Below, one piece after another: positions 43,386-51,785 of a DNA stretch of 64,000 bases; the stretch's first letter is position 1; each line of letters starts with the position of its first letter. Both the position numbers and the translations under genes were made by a program. The DNA comes from Rhizobium mayense. GTDB lineage: Bacteria > Pseudomonadota > Alphaproteobacteria > Rhizobiales > Rhizobiaceae. The stretch spans positions 1 through 64,000 of the forward strand of contig NZ_JARFYM010000022.1 in the NCBI RefSeq assembly GCF_030272705.1, written 5' to 3'. Under the pieces are notes generated by a model. That model was given only the letters and a program-made list of their open reading frames with translations, searched no databases and had not been told where the DNA came from.

Positions 43386-44081
43386 ATGGAAAGAGATACG
43401 GCCGCGATTGCCGACAAAGCCGCGCGTTTCAAAAAGCTCTACACCGCGGCTGTCTACGATATTCTCGACGAGATGGGCCTGCCCAATCAGTGCATCGACC
43501 TCGGCATCCGGGCGCTCGACCGCTCGATGCGCATCGCCGGCCCGGCTTTCACCGTCAAGGTCAGCGCCGATGTGCGCACAGACGAAGAATACGACATCGA
43601 GGAAGTGAAGACCTTCACCTTCTTCCGCAAGATGTATCCGGGCTGTGTGGTGCTGATCGCGGCCGCAGGCGAACGTCATTCCGGCCATTGGGGAGAGCTG
43701 ATGAGCACAGGCTCGAAGAGCCGCGGCGCCACCGGCATCGTGGTCGACGGCGGCATTCGCGACGGCAATATCCTGATCGGTATGGAGGATTGGCCGGTCT
43801 TTACCCGCTATCTCTCGCCGATCGAGTCGCGCAAGCGCACGCGCATCAGCGGCATCGAAGTGCCGATCGCGGTCACCGGCACGCTGACCGCGCAGATTCG
43901 CGTCGAGCCCGGCGATTGGCTGTTCGGCGACATGGACGGCGTGGTTGTCATCCCGGCCGACAAGGTCGATGCCGTCCTGGCCCGTGCCGAAGAAATGATC
44001 ACCATCGAAAATCGCTCCCGCAACGAGATCCGCGCCGGCGGCGACGTCGCCGATGTCTATGCCAAATACGGCCGTCTCTAA
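43386..44081 (+). CDS. RraA-like protein (HMG/CHA aldolase-type fold)
   Basis: A 231-residue protein of the RraA/4-hydroxy-4-methyl-2-oxoglutarate aldolase family. Key features are AVYDILDEMGLPNQCI, GATGIVVDGGIRDGN (the substrate and metal loop; the Arg and Asp are catalytic in family aldolases) and GDWLFGDMDGVVVIPADKV. In catabolic operons such proteins act as aldolases or decarboxylases on 2-keto acids. GAGGAGGAAA precedes the ATG. Its last codons and stop (CGTCTCTAA) lie within the dispersed repeat that starts at 44072. It is the first gene of an IclR-linked sugar-acid operon. Confidence 0.88.
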   Translation: MERDTAAIADKAARFKKLYTAAVYDILDEMGLPNQCIDLGIRALDRSMRIAGPAFTVKVSADVRTDEEYDIEEVKTFTFFRKMYPGCVVLIAAAGERHSGHWGELMSTGSKSRGATGIVVDGGIRDGNILIGMEDWPVFTRYLSPIESRKRTRISGIEVPIAVTGTLTAQIRVEPGDWLFGDMDGVVVIPADKVDAVLARAEEMITIENRSRNEIRAGGDVADVYAKYGRL

Positions 44082-44142
44082 ATCAAAAAGTTAGAGCGGG
44101 ATGTCGCCCGAAAACAGCGCACACTTTTCGGCATCCCGCTCT
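44072..44142. repeat. 72-bp palindromic repeat, copy 2, invading gene 3' end
   Basis: Nearly identical to 34742-34813. AGAGCGGGATG is inverted at CATCCCGCTCT. Its first bases, CCGTCTCTAA, encode the last residues and the stop codon of the RraA-like gene. Confidence 0.8.
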
Positions 44143-44197
44143 GAGGCGAAAGCAGCATGACATCAACGCAAGTCCTTGGCTGCGTATTGGAGGAGCC

Positions 44198-45376
44198 ATG
44201 AAAATCACGGCACAGAAAGTCTTTGTCGCCAACGTCTCACGCACCAACTTCGTTTTCGTCAAGCTTTACACCGACGAGGGCTACGAAGGCGTGGGCGAAG
44301 CGACGCTCGAATGGAAGACAAAGACGGTCGTCTCGGCATTGGAGGAATTGGAACGCGTGCTGATCGGCCGCGATCCGTTCGCGGTCGATGCGATCGTCGA
44401 GCAGCTGCATCGCGATTCCTATTGGCGTACGGGGGCGGTGTTTCGCACTGCGCTCGGCGCCATCGAGGCGGCATTGCTCGACATCAAGGGCAAGGCGCTC
44501 GGCGTGCCGGTGTTCGAGCTTTTGGGCGGCAAATATCGCGATCGGGTGCAATGCTATGCCAACCACTGGTTTTTCGGTGCGACGACGCCGGATCAATATG
44601 CCGAGAATGCGCGCAAGGCGGTCGCCATGGGCTACAAGGCGCTCAAATGGGACCCGTTCGATGTCGCAGACCTCGAAATGGACCGCAAACAGCGCCGCCA
44701 GACGATTGATATCGTCGCAGCCGTTCGCGATGCCGTCGGCCCCGAAGTCGATCTGATGCTGGATGTGCACGGTCGGCTCAACGTGCCGACCGCGATCGCC
44801 ATGTGTCGGGAATTGGCCCCTTACGATCTTAGATGGATCGAAGAGCCGACGCCGCCGGAAAGCATCGATGCGCTGGTCGACGTCCGTGCCCACAGCCCCG
44901 TGCCAATCGCCGCCGGCGAGCGCTGGTTCGAGCCCGGCAAATTCCTGGAAGCCCTGAGCAAGAAGGCCGTCGACATCCTGCAGCCCGATGTTTCGCATGC
45001 CGGCGGCATGGGGGAGACCAAGCGGATTTCGCATATGGCGCATCATCACCTGATCCCTGTCGCGCCGCACAATCCGGTTGGTCCGGTGATGAACGCCATG
45101 ACGCTGCATATGTCGGTGGCGGTGCCGAATTTCTCGATCTTCGAGACGGTGTCGATCGATGTGCCCTGGCGCAAGGAATTGGTCAGCGAAACATTGCAAT
45201 TCGAGGACGGCGCCATTCTCGCGCCGACCGCGCCCGGCCTCGGCGTCGAGCTGATCGAGGAGGCCTGCGCGCGTTATCCCTACGCACCCTATAACGTGCC
45301 GCTCTTCGACGGCAGCATGAACACCAGCGGCGTGGCGGCCGGTGCCGCGACGCTTTCGAATGCGCCGAAGACATGA
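44198..45376 (+). CDS. Galactonate/sugar-acid dehydratase (DgoD-like, mandelate racemase family)
   Basis: A 392-residue enolase-superfamily enzyme that dehydrates an aldonic acid to a 2-keto-3-deoxy acid. The N-terminal capping domain is MKITAQKVFVANVSRTNFVFVKLYTDEGYEG. Barrel residues: Asp and His in LMLDVHGRLN, Glu in RWIEEPTPPES, Glu in IAAGERWFEPGKF, and His in PVAPHNPVGPVM. The DxH plus C-terminal His pattern is that of galactonate or mannonate dehydratases of this superfamily. The frame is open upstream through the RraA gene, but GGAGGAGCC precedes the ATG at 44198. The exact sugar acid is uncertain. Confidence 0.92.
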   Translation: MKITAQKVFVANVSRTNFVFVKLYTDEGYEGVGEATLEWKTKTVVSALEELERVLIGRDPFAVDAIVEQLHRDSYWRTGAVFRTALGAIEAALLDIKGKALGVPVFELLGGKYRDRVQCYANHWFFGATTPDQYAENARKAVAMGYKALKWDPFDVADLEMDRKQRRQTIDIVAAVRDAVGPEVDLMLDVHGRLNVPTAIAMCRELAPYDLRWIEEPTPPESIDALVDVRAHSPVPIAAGERWFEPGKFLEALSKKAVDILQPDVSHAGGMGETKRISHMAHHHLIPVAPHNPVGPVMNAMTLHMSVAVPNFSIFETVSIDVPWRKELVSETLQFEDGAILAPTAPGLGVELIEEACARYPYAPYNVPLFDGSMNTSGVAAGAATLSNAPKT

Positions 45377-45428
45377 GTCACGCTGAGGAATTGACAGCGA
45401 AACGCTCTTGTCGCAAGTTTACCAAAGA

Positions 45429-45459
45429 ATTGACGAGTTTCAAATTTGAACTAGTCAAT
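45429..45459. promoter_or_regulatory. 31-bp nested inverted repeat, candidate IclR operator
   Basis: The outer pair ATTGAC (45429-45434) and GTCAAT (45454-45459) encloses the perfect palindrome TTCAAATTTGAA (45439-45450). The half-site matches the TTGAAC/GTTCAA repeat at 43289. It is 33 bp upstream of the mannonate-dehydratase-like gene. Confidence 0.65.
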
Positions 45460-45491
45460 CGGGAATACCAGCATCGTCTTGGGAGGACGTG

Positions 45492-46613
45492 GTGAGGGTA
45501 GGTCTGACACTCAGCGGTGATCGATTGAGCGAGGAGGGTGCGCGTTATGCCGCGCAGCTCGGGGTCGGCGACGTTGTGGTGCATCTCACCGATTATGCCC
45601 GCAATTCGGAAGGCGATCCCTATCGTGAGGGCGTCGGGCCGATCAACGGCGAGTGCGCCGACGCGCCGCTCTGGAGCTATGAGCGCATGGCCGACATTGT
45701 CGCAATGTGCGCCCGTCATGGCCTGAAGATCGCGGCGATGGAGAACATCTCGCCGAATTTCTGGTCGGATATCCTGCTCGACGGCCCGAAGAAATTCGAG
45801 CAGATGGATGGGCTGAAGCAGCTGGTGCGCGCCGCCGGCCGGGCCGGCATTCCCGTCATCGGCTACAATTTTTCGCTCGCCGGCGTCTGGGGCTGGCAGC
45901 AGAAGCGCATCGCTCGCGGCGGGGCGATAACGGCCGTCTTCAATGCCGATGAGTTCGATGCGCAAAGTCCGCTTCCGGACGGCATGGTCATGAACATGCG
46001 CTATCGACCGGCAATTCCCGGTGCCGTGCCGGCTACCGTCAGAGAACCGGAGCTTTGGGCGCGTTTCGCCTGGTTCCTGAAGGAGTTGGTGCCGGTTGCC
46101 GAGAAGGCGAATGTGCGGCTTGCCGCCCATCCCGACGATCCGCCGGTGGCGCGGCTGCGCGGCACGGCGCGTCTTGTTAATACTCACGCCAAATATGAAC
46201 GGCTGCTGGCGCTGGCACCGAGCCCGGCCAATGCGCTCGAATTCTGCATCGGCTCGCTCGCAGAGATGGTCGAAGGCGACATCTACAGCACGACTCGGCA
46301 TTTCGCCCGCGCCGGCGCCATCGCCTATGTGCATTTCCGCAATGTGCGCGGCAAGGTCCCGCACTATGTCGAGACCTTTGTCGATGATGGAGATATCGAT
46401 ATGGCTGAGATCGTCCGCGTGCTGCGCGACGAGGGGTTTGAGGGGGTCATGGTGCCAGATCATGTGCCGGCGCTGGATTGCCCGGCGCCCTGGCATGCGG
46501 GTCATGCCTACACGGTCGGTTTCATGAAAGCCTTAACGATCAACGCCGATGCGCTCGGCCCGGCGCGGTCGCAGGAGGCGGCTTCGTTCGAGGAGGAGAG
46601 GGCTGCTTCATAG
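45492..46613 (+). CDS. Mannonate dehydratase-like protein (UxuA family)
   Basis: A 373-residue TIM-barrel protein of the xylose-isomerase-like/UxuA family. Conserved parts are KIAAMENISPNFWSDILLDGPKK, IGYNFSLAGVWGW, VRLAAHPDDPPVARLRGTARLV (His and Asp in the metal site), NALEFCIGSLAEM, IAYVHFRNVRGKVPHYVETFVDDGDIDM and GVMVPDHVPAL. UxuA converts D-mannonate to 2-keto-3-deoxygluconate. The start is GTG at 45489 or 45492; the latter has better spacing from GGAGG. A nested palindrome lies 33 bp upstream, so it may have its own promoter. Confidence 0.9.
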   Translation: MRVGLTLSGDRLSEEGARYAAQLGVGDVVVHLTDYARNSEGDPYREGVGPINGECADAPLWSYERMADIVAMCARHGLKIAAMENISPNFWSDILLDGPKKFEQMDGLKQLVRAAGRAGIPVIGYNFSLAGVWGWQQKRIARGGAITAVFNADEFDAQSPLPDGMVMNMRYRPAIPGAVPATVREPELWARFAWFLKELVPVAEKANVRLAAHPDDPPVARLRGTARLVNTHAKYERLLALAPSPANALEFCIGSLAEMVEGDIYSTTRHFARAGAIAYVHFRNVRGKVPHYVETFVDDGDIDMAEIVRVLRDEGFEGVMVPDHVPALDCPAPWHAGHAYTVGFMKALTINADALGPARSQEAASFEEERAAS

Positions 46614-46677
46614 AGCAAAGCCAGTGTTGGCCGGAGGAAAAACGGCGGCGATCGTGCCGCCTATAAAGGAGGAGACG

Positions 46678-47898
46678 ATGAGCAAATACAGAATGGCGGC
46701 CTTCGCGACTGTCGCGTTTTCAGCAGCGTCGCTTTTGAGCAGCGTTGCCATGGCCGGCGAAGTCGTCTGGTGGACGCCCAACTGGGGCCAGCCGCGCGCC
46801 GAGAAGCTGGCCGCCGATTTCCAGAAGGCCAATCCAGGCATTACCGTCAAGCTGGAGATCACCACCTCCAACGGCCTGCCGCAGCGCATCCTGACGGCGC
46901 TGCAATCGGGCGCCGCACCCGACGTCATCGAAGTGCAGCATCCCTGGGTGCAGGGTTATGCGCAGTCGGACCTCGTATTGCCGCTCGATGACGTCATCCA
47001 GGACAAGGACGACTATAACAAGGCGTCGATCAATTACGACACCTATGACGGCAAGCTCTATGGCATCCCCTATCGCATCGAATGTGTCGGCGTGATGTAT
47101 AACCTTGATGATTTCAAGGCTGCCGGGCTCGATCCGGCCAACCCGCCGCAGACTTGGGATCAATGGGCCGATGCCGCCAAGAAGATGACGACCGGCGGCA
47201 AATTCGGCATGGCGATCACCGGCGGCGGTGAAGTCGGCAATACCGTCACCCGCCTGCTGCCATTGATCTGGATGAACGGCGGCAACATCATCAGCCCCGA
47301 CGGCAAGAGCGCCGTGGTCAACTCGCCGGAAGCCGTGGCGGCGGTGAAGTTCTACACCGACTTCTACAAGAATAAATATTCGCCGGATTCGACGCTTCAA
47401 AACGACGGCATCGCCAACCGCCAGCTCTTCATCGCCGGCAAGGTGTCGATGTATCAAACCGGCCAGTACGACGTTGCGCCCATCCGCCAGGCCAACGCCA
47501 AGATCAATCTCGGTGCGATGGCGACGCCGCATCCGGAAGGCAAGCAGACCGCCGGCGTCATCGGCGGCTGGAGCTACGTCATCCCGAAAGACGCCAAGAA
47601 CCCGGACGACGCCAGGAAATTCCTGCAATTCCTGAACACGTCTGACAATCAGGGCTTCTTCACCGACACCTTCCCGGCCCGCGTCTCGGCGCTCAACCTG
47701 CCGCGCTTCCAGGATCCGATGCTGAAGCAGTTCGCGGCGATCCTGCCTTATGGCCGGCCGTCTCCGAACACACCGCATTGGGTGCAGATCAGCCAGGCAC
47801 TGTTCGATGGTGTTCAGCGCATCCTTTCCGGCGACCAGGATCCGAAAGCTTCGATGGACCAGGCCAATGACGAAATCCAGGCGCTGCTTGAGAGCTGA
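46678..47898 (+). CDS. Extracellular sugar-binding protein (SBP family 1), Sec signal
   Basis: A 406-residue periplasmic protein. The signal MSKYRMAAFATVAFSAASLLSSVAMA is a normal Sec type. The mature part starts GEVVWWTPNWGQPRAEKLAADFQKANPGI, and ALQSGAAPDVIEVQHPWVQGYA follows. Binding-site aromatics are abundant. AAAGGAGGAGACG precedes the ATG, and an earlier in-frame start is not needed. It is the first transporter gene of the IclR-linked locus, followed by a 275-bp repeat-containing gap and two permeases. The substrate is presumably a uronate, aldonate or oligogalacturonide-type sugar (context inference). Confidence 0.94.
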   Translation: MSKYRMAAFATVAFSAASLLSSVAMAGEVVWWTPNWGQPRAEKLAADFQKANPGITVKLEITTSNGLPQRILTALQSGAAPDVIEVQHPWVQGYAQSDLVLPLDDVIQDKDDYNKASINYDTYDGKLYGIPYRIECVGVMYNLDDFKAAGLDPANPPQTWDQWADAAKKMTTGGKFGMAITGGGEVGNTVTRLLPLIWMNGGNIISPDGKSAVVNSPEAVAAVKFYTDFYKNKYSPDSTLQNDGIANRQLFIAGKVSMYQTGQYDVAPIRQANAKINLGAMATPHPEGKQTAGVIGGWSYVIPKDAKNPDDARKFLQFLNTSDNQGFFTDTFPARVSALNLPRFQDPMLKQFAAILPYGRPSPNTPHWVQISQALFDGVQRILSGDQDPKASMDQANDEIQALLES

Positions 47899-47938
47899 GA
47901 CTGGGCGGGTTCGGCGGACGGGGTGGCTGCGGGGCCAC

Positions 47939-48075
47939 CTCCTCCTTCGAGGCCCACTTTCGCTGACGCTCTATCGCCTGGCACCTCAGGATGAGGCGGA
48001 GAGAGAGAACGGCGCTTGCCGAGGAGATCAGTCCTCACCCGGAAGCGGCGCGAAGCGCCCTCGAAGGGCGAGGAC
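47939..48075. repeat. RIME-like mosaic palindromic repeat, copy 2
   Basis: A degenerate copy of the 9786-9931 element: CTCCTTCGAGGCC near the left end faces CCTCGAAGGGCGAGG at the right, with GCACCTCAGGATGAGGCGGA and GTCCTCACCC inside. It sits between the binding-protein and permease genes and may stabilise the upstream mRNA so that binding protein is made in excess. Confidence 0.7.
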
Positions 48076-48173
48076 GGATGAAGAATCTCGGCTCGCATGG
48101 GGCATGCAAATTTGACAGTGACAGCCCGCCGGGTTCTCCGGCGTGCGATGTTATTTTCTGGAAAGGTTGACCC

Positions 48174-49031
48174 ATGGGCCGTCAATCGACGGGACTTCTT
48201 TTCATCCTACCGGCGATGATCGTGCTGGCGATGCTGATCGCCTATCCGGTGTTCTATACCGGCTATCTCAGCGCCACCGACGCACGGGGCGCCCTGACGA
48301 TCAAGAATTTCGCCAATGTGCTGCGGCCCGCGGTCACGACGCAGGCTTTCATCAATCTCATCTATTTCGTCGGCGGTTCGATCGTCTTCCAGGTCGTGCT
48401 CGGCACCGCGGCGGCGATCCTGCTCAATCTGGAATTCACGGGCCGCAGCCTTTTGCGCTCCATTACCCTCATCCCCTGGGTCGTGCCCGGCATCGTCGCT
48501 GCCACCACCTGGGCGTGGATGTTCCATACCGAGTTCGGCATCATCAATTACATGCTGACTGGTGTGGGCGTCATTCCGGCACCCATTAGCTGGCTCACCA
48601 ATCGCGATACGGTGATGCCGGTGCTGATCGCAATCAACGTCTGGAAACTCTTTCCCTTCGTCGCCATCATGGTGCTGGCTGGCCTGCAGGCCATTCCCGC
48701 CGATCTCTACGAGGCGGCCAAGCTCGACGGCGCCAATTTCTGGCAGGAAGTCCGCTTCGTAACGCTGCCGCAGGTCTGGCCGGTGATCACGGCGGTTACG
48801 CTGCTCTTGGTGATATGGGGGCTGAATTCCATCACCATCATCTACGCGATCACTGGCGGCGGTCCGGCCAACCGCACGCTGATCACGCCGATCCAGATAT
48901 TCAAGCTCGCCTTTGAGGGCTTTCAGTTCAATCAGGCGGCCGCGCTGTCGGTGATCTTCTTCGTGGTGGCGGCGATCATTGTCGCGATCTACCTGAAAAT
49001 GCAGGCGATATCGGCGAGGGAAGCGCGATGA
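48174..49031 (+). CDS. Sugar ABC transporter permease (MalF type)
   Basis: A 285-residue inner-membrane protein with about six spans (TGLLFILPAMIVLAMLIAYPVFYTGYL, LIYFVGGSIVFQVVLGTAAAILL). The EAA loop is DLYEAAKLDGANFWQEVRFVTLPQVW. It overlaps the next permease by 4 bp (ATGA). It pairs with the gene at 49028 to import the sugar delivered by the 46678 binding protein. Confidence 0.95.
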   Translation: MGRQSTGLLFILPAMIVLAMLIAYPVFYTGYLSATDARGALTIKNFANVLRPAVTTQAFINLIYFVGGSIVFQVVLGTAAAILLNLEFTGRSLLRSITLIPWVVPGIVAATTWAWMFHTEFGIINYMLTGVGVIPAPISWLTNRDTVMPVLIAINVWKLFPFVAIMVLAGLQAIPADLYEAAKLDGANFWQEVRFVTLPQVWPVITAVTLLLVIWGLNSITIIYAITGGGPANRTLITPIQIFKLAFEGFQFNQAAALSVIFFVVAAIIVAIYLKMQAISAREAR

Positions 49032-49858
49032 ACAGAAGCGTTCCTGCGACCATTATCATCGCCATCGCGTCTGTCATGCTTGTGCTGGTCTGCCTCTTTC
49101 CCTTCGCCTGGATGGCGCTGTCGTCGATCAAGGCGCTGCCGGAGCTCTACACCGTGCCGCCACATTGGCTGCCCGACGCGCCGACAATCGCCAATTACAT
49201 CACGGTGATCTTCAACTCCAACATTCCGCGCTATTTCATGAATAGCGTCATCATCTCCGTCGGCTCGACGGCGCTGGCGTTGATCCTTGCCATCTTTGCC
49301 TCCTACGGCTTCGCCCGCTTCGATTTTAAGGGAAAGCCGTTCTTCCAGACCTTCGTACTGGTCGGGCAATTGCTGCCGACGGCTGCGATCATCGTGCCGC
49401 TGTTCATCACACTGCGCTACCTGCATCTGGTCAACACCTATTGGGGCCTGATCCTCGTCTACATGATCATCACGCTGCCGCTCAGCGTCTGGATGCTGAC
49501 CAGCTATTTCAAGGCGATCCCAGTCGAGCTGGAGGAAGCGGCGATCGTCGACGGAGCCTCGCGCCTCGGCATCCTCTTCCGCATCACTTTGCCGCTGTCG
49601 ACGCCGGGGCTGGTGGCGGTGCTCGTTTATGCCTTCGTCACCACCTGGAACGAGTTCATCTTCGCGCTCTGCTTTGCGACCGACAGTTCCGTGAAAACGC
49701 TGCCGATCGGCCTTGCCGAATTCTCGACCGAATTCAACACCGACTGGGGCGGGGTGATGGCGGCCTCGATGGTGATGACTGTGCCGATCGCGCTGCTCTT
49801 CCTGTTTTTCCAAAACCTCTTTGTCGGCGGTCTGACCGCCGGCGCAACCAAGGGATAG
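49028..49858 (+). CDS. Carbohydrate ABC transporter permease (MalG type)
   Basis: A 276-residue inner-membrane protein (TIIIAIASVMLVLVCLFPFAWMAL, MNSVIISVGSTALALILAIFASYGFARF). EAA loop: VELEEAAIVDGASRLGILFRITLPLS. The C-terminal LFLFFQNLFVGGLTAGATKG is standard for the family. It is separated by 4 bp from the aldo/keto reductase gene. Confidence 0.95.
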   Translation: MNRSVPATIIIAIASVMLVLVCLFPFAWMALSSIKALPELYTVPPHWLPDAPTIANYITVIFNSNIPRYFMNSVIISVGSTALALILAIFASYGFARFDFKGKPFFQTFVLVGQLLPTAAIIVPLFITLRYLHLVNTYWGLILVYMIITLPLSVWMLTSYFKAIPVELEEAAIVDGASRLGILFRITLPLSTPGLVAVLVYAFVTTWNEFIFALCFATDSSVKTLPIGLAEFSTEFNTDWGGVMAASMVMTVPIALLFLFFQNLFVGGLTAGATKG

Positions 49859-49862
49859 GATC

Positions 49863-50669
49863 ATGACCACCATTCCGAAACTGGGTCTGGGCACCGGCGG
49901 CCGCATCGGCGATGACGGCGCGGCGGCCATTTTGAAGGCGATCGAGATCGGCTACCGGCATCTCGACACGGCGCAGAGCTATAATAGCGAGGAGTCCGTC
50001 GGTAAGGCGGTGCGCGCGTCCGGTCTGCCGCGCGGCGATTTCTTCATCACCACCAAGGTTGCCGACACCAGGCTCGACACGGCTCAGTTCCTGCCATCCG
50101 TTCGCGCCAGCCTTGATACGATCGGCGTCGATCAGGTCGACCTGCTGTTGATCCACTGGCCCTCACACAAGGATGCGGTGCCCTTCGAGGATTACGTGCT
50201 GGCGCTCGGCGAGGCCCAGCAGCAGGGCTATGCCCGGCTGATCGGCGTCTCCAATTTTCCGATCGCCCTGCTGGAACGGACCCGCGCGCTTCTGGGTCCG
50301 GGCGCCATCGCGACCAATCAGGTGGAGATCCATCCTTATCTGCAGGCGCCGAAGCTCGTAGCCTATGCCCGCAGCATCGGCCTGACGCTCACTGCCTATC
50401 AGCCGCTGGCCAAGGGCGAAATCCGCGACGATCCGGTGCTTTCGAAAATTGGCGCTGCCCATGGCGTTTCGGCCTCGGCGGTCGCGCTCGCCTTTCTGAT
50501 GGCAGAGGGACATGTCGTCATCCCGTCTTCCTCCAGCGAGACGAATCTGCGCGGCAACCACGCCGCTCTCACCGTTTCGCTCAGCGAGAGTGATATCAAC
50601 GACATCCGTGCTCTCAACCGCGGTTACCGCCGCATCAATCCCGAAAAATCGCCCCGCTGGGACGATTGA
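49863..50669 (+). CDS. Aldo/keto reductase
   Basis: A 268-residue NADPH-dependent reductase of the 2,5-diketogluconate reductase-like group. The catalytic set is visible: Asp and Tyr in HLDTAQSYNSEESVG, Lys in FFITTKVADT, and His in LLLIHWPSHKDAV. The cofactor end is HVVIPSSSSETNLRGN. It is located inside the transporter operon between the permease and ATPase genes, so it probably reduces a keto-sugar or uronate to an alditol or aldonate entering the dehydratase steps. Confidence 0.93.
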   Translation: MTTIPKLGLGTGGRIGDDGAAAILKAIEIGYRHLDTAQSYNSEESVGKAVRASGLPRGDFFITTKVADTRLDTAQFLPSVRASLDTIGVDQVDLLLIHWPSHKDAVPFEDYVLALGEAQQQGYARLIGVSNFPIALLERTRALLGPGAIATNQVEIHPYLQAPKLVAYARSIGLTLTAYQPLAKGEIRDDPVLSKIGAAHGVSASAVALAFLMAEGHVVIPSSSSETNLRGNHAALTVSLSESDINDIRALNRGYRRINPEKSPRWDD

Positions 50670-50700
50670 CCCTTTTTCCTCGATATGCGGAGTTAGACCT

Positions 50701-51756
50701 TTGGGCTCAGTGAAAATTGCAGGGGTACGCAAGAGCTATGGCGCGTTGGAAGTGTTGCACGACGTTTCCGTCGACATAGCCGACGGCGAGTTCACCGTGC
50801 TGGTCGGCCCTTCAGGCTGCGGCAAGTCCACGCTGCTGCGCATGATTGCCGGCCTGGAAGCCATCAGCGGCGGCGAGATCGCCATCGACGGCAAGGTCGT
50901 CAACAATGTCGCTCCCAAGGAGCGCGACATCGCCATGGTCTTCCAATCCTATGCGCTTTATCCGCATATGACGGTCGAGGCCAATATGGGCTTTTCGCTC
51001 CGGCTTGCCGGCGCGCCGAAGCCGGAGATTGCCAAGCGGGTGGGGGAAGCAGCGCGCATGCTCAGCCTCGAACCCTACTTGCAGCGTTATCCCCGGCATC
51101 TGTCCGGCGGTCAGCGCCAACGCGTCGCCATGGGCCGCGCCATGGTGCGCAATCCCAAAGTCTTTCTTTTCGACGAGCCGCTTTCGAACCTCGATGCGAA
51201 GCTGCGGGTGCAGATGCGCTCGGAAATCAAGCAGAATCACCAGCGGTTGAAGACCACGACGATCTACGTCACCCACGACCAGATCGAAGCCATGACCATG
51301 GCCGACCGCATCGTCGTCATGCATGGCGGCATCGTCGAGCAGATCGGCTCACCGCTCGAACTTTATGACCGCCCAGCCAATCTTTTTGTTGCCGGTTTCA
51401 TCGGCTCGCCGAGCATGAACATCCTCAAGGGGCGGCTGGACGGCAGCAGCTTCGTCACCGATGACGGGACGCGGGTCGCCGTCAATGGCGCGGCTGCGCG
51501 CGGCGATCAACCGATCACGCTCGGCATTCGTCCGGAGCATTTGAGATTGGACCCGCAAGGGCTTTCCGCGGAGATCGTCACCGTCGAGCCGATGGGGTCG
51601 GAAACCCAGGTCGCCATGCGTCTCGGCGGTCACGACCTGATCGGCGTCTTCCGCGAGCGAATTCTCAACTCGCCGGGCGAAATCCTGAAGATCGGTGTCG
51701 AGACCGACAATATTCACCTGTTCGACGCCGAAACAGGCAAGCGGCTGGAGGGCTGA
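50701..51756 (+). CDS. Sugar ABC transporter ATP-binding protein (UgpC/MalK type)
   Basis: A 351-residue ATPase: Walker A GPSGCGKSTLLRMIAGLEA, signature HLSGGQRQRVAMGRAMV, Walker B VFLFDEPLSNLDAK, switch HDQIEAMTMAD, C-terminal TOBE domain with LGIRPEHLRLD. The start is TTG at 50701 (GGAG 7 bases upstream) or GTG at 50710; a long upstream open frame overlaps the reductase gene and is not used. It completes the importer with 46678, 48174 and 49028. Confidence 0.94.
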   Translation: MGSVKIAGVRKSYGALEVLHDVSVDIADGEFTVLVGPSGCGKSTLLRMIAGLEAISGGEIAIDGKVVNNVAPKERDIAMVFQSYALYPHMTVEANMGFSLRLAGAPKPEIAKRVGEAARMLSLEPYLQRYPRHLSGGQRQRVAMGRAMVRNPKVFLFDEPLSNLDAKLRVQMRSEIKQNHQRLKTTTIYVTHDQIEAMTMADRIVVMHGGIVEQIGSPLELYDRPANLFVAGFIGSPSMNILKGRLDGSSFVTDDGTRVAVNGAAARGDQPITLGIRPEHLRLDPQGLSAEIVTVEPMGSETQVAMRLGGHDLIGVFRERILNSPGEILKIGVETDNIHLFDAETGKRLEG

Positions 51757-51785
51757 CCGGCAAACGCGTGCGGTTCAGCGGCAAT

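Noticed and set aside
43346..44197. Upstream extension of the DgoD-like frame through the RraA-like gene
   Set aside because: The extension is out of frame with RraA and has no homologue-like sequence; the ATG at 44198 with a good ribosome site is the true start.
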